A stretch of DNA of 47,749 nt. Source: CAYTGR01 sp964437445. GTDB lineage: Bacteria > Chloroflexota > Anaerolineae > B4-G1 > SLSP01. Below are positions 31,542 to 38,317 of the stretch, one piece after another. Each line of letters begins with the position of its first letter. The stretch's first letter is position 1. The stretch spans positions 1 to 47,749 of the forward strand of contig CAYTGR010000039.1 of assembly GCA_964437445.1 (NCBI GenBank), given 5' to 3'. The notes beneath the pieces are model-generated. The model searched no databases. It had not been told where the DNA came from and worked only from the letters and a program-made list of their open reading frames with translations. A program made the position numbers and the translations under genes.

Positions 31542-33168
31542 TCAATTAGACCTGCACCCGCAGCTGTTGCAGGCCGTGGCCGCGCACGGCTACGAATCAC
31601 CCACCCCCATCCAGGCCGCCGTGATCCCGTTGTTGCTCCAGGGGCACGACGTGATCGGCCAGGCGCAGACCGGCACCGGCAAGACCGCCGCGTTTGCGCT
31701 CCCTCTGCTCCAGCGCTTGGAGCCGCACGCCGCCTGTGTGCAGGCGCTGGTCCTGACCCCCACCCGCGAACTGGCGCTGCAGGTCGCTGAGGCGATCACC
31801 GCTTACGGCGGCGAGCGTGCCGTGCGCGTCCTGGCGGTCTACGGCGGTCAGGCCTACGGGCCGCAGATCGGCCAGCTCCGGCGCGGGGTAGATATCGTCG
31901 TAGGAACCCCTGGCCGCCTGCTGGACCTGATCCGCAAGGGGCTGCTGGACATCCAGGCGGTCCGCACGGTGATTTTGGACGAGGCCGACGAGATGCTCAG
32001 CATGGGCTTCAGCGAAGATATAGAGGCTATTCTCTCTGAGACTCCGGCCGAGCGGCAGACGGCGCTTTTCTCCGCGACGTTGCCGCCGGAAATTCGCCGC
32101 CTGGCCGACCGCTATTTGCGCGCCCCGCAGTCCATCACGATCCAGCGCGAACAGGTGACGGTGGCGGCGATTGAGCAGCGTTATTACTTGGTCCAGGCCG
32201 CCGATAAGCTGGCAGTGCTCACCCGGCTGTTCGAACTGGAAGCGCCCACGAGCGCCTTGATCTTCGTCCGCACCCGCGCCGGGACGGGCGACCTGGCGAA
32301 TGAGCTGACCCGGCGGGGCTATCCCGCTGAGGCGTTGAGCGGCGATCTCAACCAGGAGGCGCGCGAGCGGACGCTGGCACGCTTCCGCCAGAACCAGATC
32401 AAAGTGCTGGTGGCGACCGATGTCGCAGCGCGCGGGCTGGATATTGAGGATATTTCGCACGTCTTCAACTTTGAGCTGCCCGACGACCCGGAGCTCTACG
32501 TGCACCGGATCGGGCGGACCGGCCGCGCCGGCAAGACCGGGATCGCGATCACGTTAGTTGCGCCCTACGAACGCCCCCGGCTGCGCCAGATTGAGAGCTT
32601 CACCCGCCAGCGGATCCCGCGGGCGGAGGTCCCAACCGAGGAAGAGATCCGCGCGCGCCGGGAGCAAGAGCTGCTGCAACAGGTAGATGTCTGGTTGCAG
32701 CGCGGCCGCTGTCGCCGCGAGCGCACTTTGGTGGAGCAGCTCGTCGCCGCCGGCCATGATCCGCTGGACGTCGCTGCCGCCGCGCTCAAGCTGGCTCGCG
32801 CCGACGAAAAGCAGCGGCCCATCGCGCCGGTCAGCCCGGTGGTGGAGCCGCCCGCGCCGGTCCGCGAGCGCCATGAACGGCCAGCCCGCCCGGCCGCGGA
32901 GCGCGCCCGCCGTGCCGGCCCCGCCGCTCATGAGCCGGGGATGGTGCGCCTGAGCCTCAATCTCGGCAGCGTCCAGGGCATCCGCCCGAACGACATCGTC
33001 GGTGCGATTGCGGCCAGCGCCGGTATTCCCGGCTACGTGATCGGCAAGATTCAGATCCAGGAGCACTCCTCACTGGTGGACGTGCCGGAGCAATTTGTCG
33101 CGCAGGTGCTGGCGCAGGCCGGCCGGATGCGCATCCGGCGGCAGTCGCCGCTGCTCCAGCGGGCCTGA
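31525..33168 (+). CDS. DEAD-box ATP-dependent RNA helicase (CsdA/DeaD type)
   Basis: 547 residues from ATG 31525 (AAAAAGGAG upstream). All helicase motifs are present: Q motif, AQTGTGKT, PTRELALQ, GTPGR, DEADEM, SAT, VATDVAARGLD and HRIGRTGRAG. After a basic linker, about residues 470-540 form a DbpA/CsdA-type RNA-binding domain (VRLSLNLGSVQGIRPNDIVGAI). It unwinds RNA duplexes in ribosome assembly, decay or cold adaptation. The long structured leader with a terminator suggests regulated expression. Confidence 0.95.
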   Translation: MTTEFDQLDLHPQLLQAVAAHGYESPTPIQAAVIPLLLQGHDVIGQAQTGTGKTAAFALPLLQRLEPHAACVQALVLTPTRELALQVAEAITAYGGERAVRVLAVYGGQAYGPQIGQLRRGVDIVVGTPGRLLDLIRKGLLDIQAVRTVILDEADEMLSMGFSEDIEAILSETPAERQTALFSATLPPEIRRLADRYLRAPQSITIQREQVTVAAIEQRYYLVQAADKLAVLTRLFELEAPTSALIFVRTRAGTGDLANELTRRGYPAEALSGDLNQEARERTLARFRQNQIKVLVATDVAARGLDIEDISHVFNFELPDDPELYVHRIGRTGRAGKTGIAITLVAPYERPRLRQIESFTRQRIPRAEVPTEEEIRARREQELLQQVDVWLQRGRCRRERTLVEQLVAAGHDPLDVAAAALKLARADEKQRPIAPVSPVVEPPAPVRERHERPARPAAERARRAGPAAHEPGMVRLSLNLGSVQGIRPNDIVGAIAASAGIPGYVIGKIQIQEHSSLVDVPEQFVAQVLAQAGRMRIRRQSPLLQRA

Positions 33169-33195
33169 AAGCGCGTTGGACGTGGAATCGCCGAG

Positions 33196-33228
33196 ACGCC
33201 AGGGCGCTGATGGCCCTGGCGTTTCTTT
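33196..33228 (+). terminator. Intrinsic terminator after the helicase gene
   Basis: 10-bp stem ACGCCAGGGC / GCCCTGGCGT (33196-33205, 33213-33222), then TTCTTT. Confidence 0.7.
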
Positions 33229-33321
33229 GCATGGCGGGCGGCGAGGCTTTCATTGAGGCGCACGATTGCGGGTGGGCAATCCTACCTGACTCTTCTATAG
33301 CCGGGCGTTCGGTGGCCTGGC

Positions 33322-33359
33322 AAAAAACACCGCTCCGGGCCGGTAAGGCCCGGAGCGGT
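33322..33359 (-). terminator. Intrinsic terminator of the zinc-ribbon gene
   Basis: Perfect 13-bp stem ACCGCTCCGGGCC / GGCCCGGAGCGGT followed on the minus strand by GTTTTTT. Confidence 0.9.
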
Positions 33360-33378
33360 CCGCCGGATACCGGGCGAC

Positions 33379-34128
33379 CTATTGCATTTTGTGCCCGCAC
33401 TCGGGGCAGAACTTGGCACCTTTGGTCTCCGTGCCGCATTCGGGGCAGATGGTGCTGGCCGGGGCGCGCTCAATGCGGGTCCCACATTCGGGGCAGAATT
33501 TAGCGCCCTTGGTCTCCGCGCCGCACTTGGGACAGCGGTCACTGGCCGGTTGCGCCATCGGCGTGCCGCATTCCGGGCAGAATTTAGTGCCGGCGGCTGC
33601 GGCTGTGCCGCATTGCGGGCAGTGGGCCAGCTGCTCCTGGGCGCGCTGCACGGCCTGGCTGGCCTGCTGGACCGCCGCTCCCAGCCCGAAGGCATTCGCC
33701 AGGCCCTTGAGCGCGGCGCCGGCCTGCGCGCCGCGCGCTTCGGCGATCTCTTCCTGGCGGGGGCTATCTTCCTGGCAATAGCCGCTTTGCGTGTCAAAAT
33801 CAGAGAGGCAGACGATACGCTGGCAGGTAGGGCATTCGCGGAAGTGTTCCTGCACTTGCTGCCAGGCCGACTCCAATTGCTGCGGGGTCATTTTATAGCT
33901 GTAGCGAGGATCTTCCCCCACCACGCTGGTGGCAACGGAGCTGCCGACCAAAGGCACTTTGCGCAGCAGGCCACCGAGCGCCTGGCGTCCCAGGTCCTGG
34001 ACGACTGCGCCGCCGACATCCGGTTGGCTCCGAAATTCCCGGTTGCAGATGTCACAGTAGAAAATGGCGTAGGGGCCAGCTCCGTCGTTACGAATATCGT
34101 AGCGAGGCATGTGCGAAAATGTACCCAT
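33379..34128 (-). CDS. Multi-zinc-ribbon protein
   Basis: 249 residues. The N-terminal part has CDIC and CPTC knuckles (residues about 25-28 and 98-101) within a region seen in zinc-ribbon proteins of unknown role. Residues about 130-165 are Ala/Gln-rich helix. Residues about 170-249 contain three double zinc ribbons with CPQCG/CPECG repeats, K-F-C-P-E-C-G recurring. No enzyme motif was seen; protein- or nucleic-acid-binding scaffold inferred. ATG follows GAGGAGATGAT and is about 75 nt after its promoter. Confidence 0.85.
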   Translation of the reverse strand: MGTFSHMPRYDIRNDGAGPYAIFYCDICNREFRSQPDVGGAVVQDLGRQALGGLLRKVPLVGSSVATSVVGEDPRYSYKMTPQQLESAWQQVQEHFRECPTCQRIVCLSDFDTQSGYCQEDSPRQEEIAEARGAQAGAALKGLANAFGLGAAVQQASQAVQRAQEQLAHCPQCGTAAAAGTKFCPECGTPMAQPASDRCPKCGAETKGAKFCPECGTRIERAPASTICPECGTETKGAKFCPECGHKMQ

Positions 34129-34211
34129 ATCATCTCCTCAATAGGGTTGGAATGGCTCTCTGGCCTTGGGAGGCGGAGCGCCGGCCTGATTCATTTTTCA
34201 GGCCAGGATAA

Positions 34212-34239
34212 AGTGTATGTTCAGTTGGGCGGTTGTCAA
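34212..34239 (-). promoter_or_regulatory. Promoter of the zinc-ribbon gene
   Basis: TTGACA (34239-34234), 16-bp spacer, TACACT (34217-34212). Its -35 lies in one arm of the inverted repeat at 34233-34261. Confidence 0.7.
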
Positions 34240-34261
34240 GTGCCGGCGGTGCACTTGACAA
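34233..34261. promoter_or_regulatory. Inverted repeat shared by two divergent promoters
   Basis: TTGTCAAGTGC, 7 bp, GCACTTGACAA. Each arm contains the -35 of one promoter. A third TGCACTTGA lies at 34286-34294. A common regulator or shared upstream element is possible. Confidence 0.6.
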
Positions 34262-34283
34262 TCCGGGGAAAAGCGGGTACATT
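34255..34283 (+). promoter_or_regulatory. tyrS leader promoter
   Basis: TTGACA (34255-34260), 17-bp spacer, TACATT (34278-34283). Start near 34290, about 258 nt before tyrS. Confidence 0.65.
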
Positions 34284-34315
34284 AGGTGCACTTGAACGGT
34301 GAAGAGTGTAGAACC

Positions 34316-34414
34316 ATGAGATCGCTCAGACGCCTGACGCGCTTTATCTATGCTGATTATTATTATGCCGGCCTGCCAACGGGACGGCTGCTTCGGGTTG
34401 CGAGAAAGCACTAA
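34316..34414 (+). CDS. Tyrosine-rich leader peptide of tyrS
   Basis: 32-codon frame from ATG 34316, with GAAGAG upstream. Its sequence contains RFIYADYYYAGL: four Tyr codons in six, all TAT, including three in a row. It lies between a dedicated promoter and an intrinsic terminator, with tyrosyl-tRNA synthetase downstream. This is the layout of a ribosome-mediated attenuator, where lack of charged tRNA-Tyr would stall the ribosome at the Tyr run. No T-box motif is visible. The role is inferred. Confidence 0.65.
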   Translation: MRSLRRLTRFIYADYYYAGLPTGRLLRVARKH

Positions 34415-34436
34415 GGCCAATCTCTCAGGAAATCTC

Positions 34437-34470
34437 AAAACGTGGAGCGACCGGCTCCACGTTTTGCTTT
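34437..34470 (+). terminator. Attenuator terminator upstream of tyrS
   Basis: 12-bp stem AAAACGTGGAGC / GCTCCACGTTTT (34437-34448, 34454-34465), loop GACCG, then GCTTT. It begins 22 nt after the leader-peptide stop. Confidence 0.85.
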
Positions 34471-34490
34471 GGTCTGCTTCGTTGGCTGTT

Positions 34491-34535
34491 GATTTTTTGA
34501 TTCTCTGTCTCGGATTCTTGATTCTCTGATTTTTT
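34491..34535. repeat. Degenerate 8-bp tandem repeat, locus F (before tyrS)
   Basis: GATTTTTT GATTCTCT GTCTCG GATTCTT GATTCTCT GATTTTTT, lying between the attenuator and the tyrS ribosome-binding site AGGAGG. Confidence 0.75.
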
Positions 34536-34547
34536 GCAGGAGGTAGG

Positions 34548-35825
34548 ATGAGCAACGTTTTTGATGAATTTCAATGGCGCGGGCTGGTCTACGCGTTTAC
34601 TGAGGGGCTGCCAGAGGTGCTGGCGAATGAAAAAATCACTGTCTACATTGGCTTTGATCCCACCTCTAACAGCCTCCAGGTCGGCAACCTGCTGGCGTTG
34701 ATGGGGTTGGCCCGGCTGCAACGGTTCGGCCACACGCCGATTGCCGTGGCCGGTGGCGGGACCGGGATGGTCGGCGACCCCAGCGGGAAATCCAACGAGC
34801 GCCAGCTGCTCAGCCGGGAGCAGGTAGAGGCCAACGTGGAGTGCATCAAGGGGCAGCTGGCCCGCTTCCTGGATTTTGAGGCGCGCGGCAATCCGGCCCG
34901 CATCGTCAACAACGCCGATTGGCTTTGCTCTATCTCGCTCATGGATTTCCTGCGTGACGTGGGCAAGCACTTCACCGTCAATTACATGATCACCAAGGAT
35001 TCCGTCAAGTCGCGGCTGGAGCGTGAAGAGGGGATTTCGTACACGGAATTCAGTTACATGCTGTTGCAAGCCTACGATTTCCTGCAACTCTTTGACCGCT
35101 ACGGCTGTACCTTGCAGGCGGGCGGCAGCGATCAGTGGGGCAACATCACCGCCGGCGTGGAGTTGATCCGGCGGATGCGCGGGCAGCGGGCCTACGGTCT
35201 GGTCTACCCCCTGGTTACCAACGCCGAGGGGGTGAAACTGGGCAAAACGGAAGCGGGCACGATCTGGCTGGACGCGCGCCGCACCTCGCCTTACCGGTTC
35301 TATCAGTTCTGGCTCAACCAGGAAGACGCGGATGTGATCAACTACCTCAAATATTTCACCTGGTTCACTCAGGATGAGATCGCCGCGCTGGCGCTGGAGG
35401 TGGCGGAGCGACCGGAGCAGCGGGCGGCGCAGCGGACGTTGGCCCGCGAGGTGACCCGTCTGGTCCACGGCGAGACGGCGCTGGCGCGGGCCGAGCAGGC
35501 CTCGCAGGTGCTCTTTGGCGGCACGCTGGAGGGGTTAAGCGCCACCGACATCCAGGAGATCTTCGCCGACGTGCCTTCGGCCGAGCTGCCCCGGACGGCG
35601 CTGGAAGGCTCCGGCTTGTCGCTGGTGGACCTGTTGGTGCGGGCCGGCGTGACTCCTTCCAAGAGCGAGGCGCGCCGTCTGATCGGCAGTGGGGGCATTT
35701 ATCTCAACAATCTGCCGGTTAGCGACGAGGGCCGGCTGGTGCAGCTCGCCGATGCGCTGGAGGGGCAGTTCCTGGTCTTGCGCCGGGGGAAGAAGAGCTA
35801 CCACCTGGTCCGCCTGGCCGCTTGA
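34548..35825 (+). CDS. tyrS: Tyrosyl-tRNA synthetase
   Basis: 425 residues. Class I synthetase: GFDPTSNSL opens the fold, GGSDQWGNITAG binds tyrosine, and KLGKTEAG is the KMSKS-equivalent loop. A C-terminal S4 RNA-binding domain (SLVDLLVRAGVTPSKSEARRLI) ends the protein. It charges tRNA-Tyr with tyrosine. The normal HIGH element reads Q-V-G-N, so both histidines are replaced. ATG follows CAGGAGGTAGG. Upstream lie its leader peptide and terminator. Confidence 0.96.
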   Translation: MSNVFDEFQWRGLVYAFTEGLPEVLANEKITVYIGFDPTSNSLQVGNLLALMGLARLQRFGHTPIAVAGGGTGMVGDPSGKSNERQLLSREQVEANVECIKGQLARFLDFEARGNPARIVNNADWLCSISLMDFLRDVGKHFTVNYMITKDSVKSRLEREEGISYTEFSYMLLQAYDFLQLFDRYGCTLQAGGSDQWGNITAGVELIRRMRGQRAYGLVYPLVTNAEGVKLGKTEAGTIWLDARRTSPYRFYQFWLNQEDADVINYLKYFTWFTQDEIAALALEVAERPEQRAAQRTLAREVTRLVHGETALARAEQASQVLFGGTLEGLSATDIQEIFADVPSAELPRTALEGSGLSLVDLLVRAGVTPSKSEARRLIGSGGIYLNNLPVSDEGRLVQLADALEGQFLVLRRGKKSYHLVRLAA

Positions 35826-35875
35826 GAATTTGGCTGCCTCATCCCTCTGGCCCCTGCCACTGGCTGGAGGAGGAT

Positions 35876-35910
35876 GGATTTTGCGCGCAGCAAAGCTGCG
35901 CGCAAAATCC
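35876..35910. repeat. Perfect 16-bp stem hairpin
   Basis: GGATTTTGCGCGCAGC / GCTGCGCGCAAAATCC with loop AAA, 50 bp after tyrS. It shares the 13-mer TTTTGCGCGCAGC with 31213-31225. There is no T-tract, so it is a weak terminator candidate. Confidence 0.7.
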
Positions 35911-35932
35911 TTATAAAACATAGCCAGGTCTT

Positions 35933-35960
35933 TTGACTCTTGCCGGTCTCCGGTTATACT
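35933..35960 (+). promoter_or_regulatory. Promoter of the Fe-S protein / mobB / archease unit
   Basis: TTGACT (35933-35938), 16-bp spacer, TATACT (35955-35960). Confidence 0.75.
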
Positions 35961-36009
35961 AACGGTCATACTGCTTTAGTCGTGTCCACACCTGACGTTG
36001 GAGGTTGTG

Positions 36010-37287
36010 ATGGAGCCAGCTCCCGCAGCACCTGCCTATCAAAACCTGGTGGCGCGGCTCAACCGCTTTCCGCAGGGCGCGCCGCCCTCTCCCTCGCTGT
36101 ACCGCATCCTGGAACTGCTCTTCAGCGAACGGGAGGCTGAGCTGGTCTCCCGGCTGCCGATCAAACCTTTCACTGCCGAAACGGCCGCCCGTGCCTGGCG
36201 CATGGATCCGATGGCCGCCCGCCAGGTGTTGGACGAGCTGGCCGGTCGGGCCATCCTGGTGGATAGCGAGTGGAAAGGCGAGACTTACTACACGTTGCCC
36301 CCGCCGATGGCCGGCTTTTTTGAGTTTTCCATGATGCGCCTGCGCGGTGATGTGGATCAACATCTGCTGGCCGAACTTTTCTACCAGTACCTGAACGTGG
36401 AGGAGGAATTCATCCGGCAGCTCTTTGTCGGCGGCGAGACCCAGTTGGGCCGTATCTATGTCAACGAGCCGGTGCTGGCGGCCCAGGCGGCGGTGGAGGT
36501 GCTGGACTATGAGCGCGCCAGCTACGTGATCCGTTCGGCTACCCACCGGGCGGTTGGCCTCTGCTACTGCCGCCGCAAGATGCAGGAGCTGGAGCGGGCC
36601 TGCACGGCGCCGCTGGAAATTTGCATGACGTTTAACACTACGGCTGATTCGCTCAGCCGCCACGGCTTTGCCCGCGAGGTGGACGTGGCCGAGGGGCTGG
36701 ACTTGCTGGCGCAGGCTTATGAGCACAACCTGGTCCAGTTTGGTGAGAATGTCCAGGAGGGCGTGAACTTCATCTGCAACTGCTGTGGCTGTTGCTGCGA
36801 AGCCATGATCGCCGCCCGGCGCTTTGGGTTCCTGCGCCCCATCCACACGAGCAATTTCCTGCCCTGGGTGGACGAAACGACCTGTTCCGGCTGTGGCAAG
36901 TGCGTCGCCGCCTGCCCGGTGGAGGCGATGGGGCTGGTTTCGGCCAATGATCCCCACCGTCCGGCGCGGAAAAAGGCGCGCGTGGCTGCCGAGCTCTGCC
37001 TGGGCTGTGGCGTCTGCGCCCGCGTCTGTCCCGCGCAGAGCATCCGGCTGGAAGCGCGCCCGCAGCGGGTGATCACCCCGGTCAACTCCACCCACCGGGT
37101 GGTGTTGATGGCTATAGAGCGCGGCACGCTGGCGGAGCTGCTCTTTGACCAGGCTACGGCCGGCCATCGCGCCCTGGCCGCCGTCCTGGGGGTGATCCTG
37201 AAACTCCCGCCGGCCAAACAACTGCTGGCCAGCCAGCAGGTCAAATCCCGTTATCTGACCGCGCTCATAGAGCGGTATGCAGCTTGA
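36010..37287 (+). CDS. 4Fe-4S ferredoxin-type protein with N-terminal winged-helix-like region
   Basis: 425 residues from ATG 36010 (GGAGGTTGTG upstream). The first 100 residues look like a winged helix (ETAARAWRMDPMAARQVLDELAGRAILV). The middle has LCYCRRKM and a dense CNCCGCCC motif (about residues 256-263). Two classical [4Fe-4S] motifs follow, CSGCGKCVAACP and CLGCGVCARVCP, at about 296-345. It probably passes electrons; the extra Cys cluster suggests a further metal site. Partner unknown. mobB starts 15 bp downstream, but I see no molybdoenzyme in the window. Confidence 0.82.
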   Translation: MEPAPAAPAYQNLVARLNRFPQGAPPSPSLYRILELLFSEREAELVSRLPIKPFTAETAARAWRMDPMAARQVLDELAGRAILVDSEWKGETYYTLPPPMAGFFEFSMMRLRGDVDQHLLAELFYQYLNVEEEFIRQLFVGGETQLGRIYVNEPVLAAQAAVEVLDYERASYVIRSATHRAVGLCYCRRKMQELERACTAPLEICMTFNTTADSLSRHGFAREVDVAEGLDLLAQAYEHNLVQFGENVQEGVNFICNCCGCCCEAMIAARRFGFLRPIHTSNFLPWVDETTCSGCGKCVAACPVEAMGLVSANDPHRPARKKARVAAELCLGCGVCARVCPAQSIRLEARPQRVITPVNSTHRVVLMAIERGTLAELLFDQATAGHRALAAVLGVILKLPPAKQLLASQQVKSRYLTALIERYAA

Positions 37288-37301
37288 ACCAGGGGTGCCG
37301 A

Positions 37302-37805
37302 ATGATTCCAGCGGTGGCTTTCGTGGGCCGTTCGGGGTGCGGCAAGACGACGTTGTTGACCGGAGTGGTGGCGGAGCTGGCCCGGCGCGGTTACCGGGTG
37401 GCGGTGATCAAGCACACGCCCCATCAGGATGTGGTGACCGATGCGCCCGGCAGTGACACGGCGCGCTGCTGGGAAGCCGGCGCGGTGGAGACGGTGCTGG
37501 TGACGCCGGAGCGGGTGGCGCGCGTCAGGCGTCAGGCCACGGAACCGCCGCTGGAACAGGTACTGGCCGCCATCACCGACGTGGATTGCGTCCTGGTGGA
37601 GGGGTACAAACAGTCAGCGTTGCCCAAGCTGGAGGTGGTGCGGGCGGCCTGTGATCCGCAGCCGATCCCCGGCCTGGCCGGACGGATCGCCTTTGTCACC
37701 GATCTGCCCGCGCTCTCGGCCACCCTGCCCTGTCTGGCGCTGGAGGATAGCCGCGCCGTGGCCGACTTTCTGATCCGCCGCTTTCTCACGGAGCCAGGGG
37801 CGTGA
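37302..37805 (+). CDS. mobB: Molybdopterin-guanine dinucleotide biosynthesis protein MobB-like GTPase
   Basis: 167 residues. P-loop GRSGCGKTTLL at residues 9-19, VIKHTPHQD (MobB-specific) and LVEGYK are present. MobB binds GTP and assists MobA in attaching GMP to molybdopterin. A few in this family serve other cofactors. ATG 37302 follows AGGGGTGCC; the stop overlaps or abuts the archease start. Confidence 0.9.
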   Translation: MIPAVAFVGRSGCGKTTLLTGVVAELARRGYRVAVIKHTPHQDVVTDAPGSDTARCWEAGAVETVLVTPERVARVRRQATEPPLEQVLAAITDVDCVLVEGYKQSALPKLEVVRAACDPQPIPGLAGRIAFVTDLPALSATLPCLALEDSRAVADFLIRRFLTEPGA

Positions 37806-37807
37806 GC

Positions 37808-38212
37808 ATGGGCCGTTGGGAGGAAGTGGAGCATACTGCCGATCTGGCGCTGCATGTTTGGGCGACCGACCTGGCCGATCTCTTCGTCATGGCGGCGCAG
37901 GGGATGGCGGCGCTGATCACCGATCCGGCCACGGTCACGCCGGAGCGGGTCTACTCGGTAGCCCTGACTGCCCCGGACCTGGAGGGACTGCTGGTGGATT
38001 GGCTCAACGAGCTGCTCTACCTGGGCGATCGGGAGGGGCTGGTCTTCACCCGGTTTGAGGGACTCACGGTCACCCCGCCGCACCTGGAGGCGCTGGCCTG
38101 GGGTGGGGCGCCCTCTGAACGGCACACTTACATCAAGGCGGCGACCTTTCACAACCTTGCCATCCGCGCCACCCCGGCGGGCTACGAGACCGAGATCGTG
38201 TTAGACACGTAA
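37808..38212 (+). CDS. Archease
   Basis: 134 residues from ATG 37808 (a GTG at 37802 overlapping the mobB stop as GTGA is an alternative). EVEHTADLALHVWA carries the conserved metal-binding Asp near the N-terminus; LLVDWLNELLY and YIKAATFHNL are family-typical, and the C-terminal Asp in IVLDT completes the site. Archease activates RtcB RNA ligase by speeding guanylylation and multiple turnover. rtcB lies 105 bp downstream, so they act together. Confidence 0.92.
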   Translation: MGRWEEVEHTADLALHVWATDLADLFVMAAQGMAALITDPATVTPERVYSVALTAPDLEGLLVDWLNELLYLGDREGLVFTRFEGLTVTPPHLEALAWGGAPSERHTYIKAATFHNLAIRATPAGYETEIVLDT

Positions 38213-38214
38213 CG

Positions 38215-38254
38215 AGTCAGCGAATCAACGAATCAACGAATCAACGAGTCAACG
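38215..38254. repeat. 8-bp tandem repeat, locus G (archease-rtcB spacer)
   Basis: Five octamers: AGTCAGCG, three identical AATCAACG, AGTCAACG. Confidence 0.9.
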
Positions 38255-38266
38255 AGGATGCACTCT

Positions 38267-38301
38267 TGTTGCTATTCGCCATTCGCTATTTGCCATTCGC
38301 T
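38267..38301. repeat. 7-bp tandem repeat, locus H (before rtcB)
   Basis: TGTTGCT ATTCGCC ATTCGCT ATTTGCC ATTCGCT, ending 4 bp before the AAGGAGGTG ribosome-binding site. Confidence 0.85.
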
Positions 38302-38317
38302 CTTAAGGAGGTGAATC

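Noticed and set aside
34290..34547. T-box riboswitch before tyrS
   Set aside because: No AGGGTGG-ACCGCG T-box element or anti-terminator bulge could be found; the Tyr leader peptide explains the leader better.
35959..37221. Minus-strand frame of 420 codons
   Set aside because: Exactly opposite the Fe-S protein, which has clear Cys motifs, promoter and ribosome-binding site.
38215..38301. CRISPR array
   Set aside because: Units are 7-8 bp with no spacers and no cas genes.
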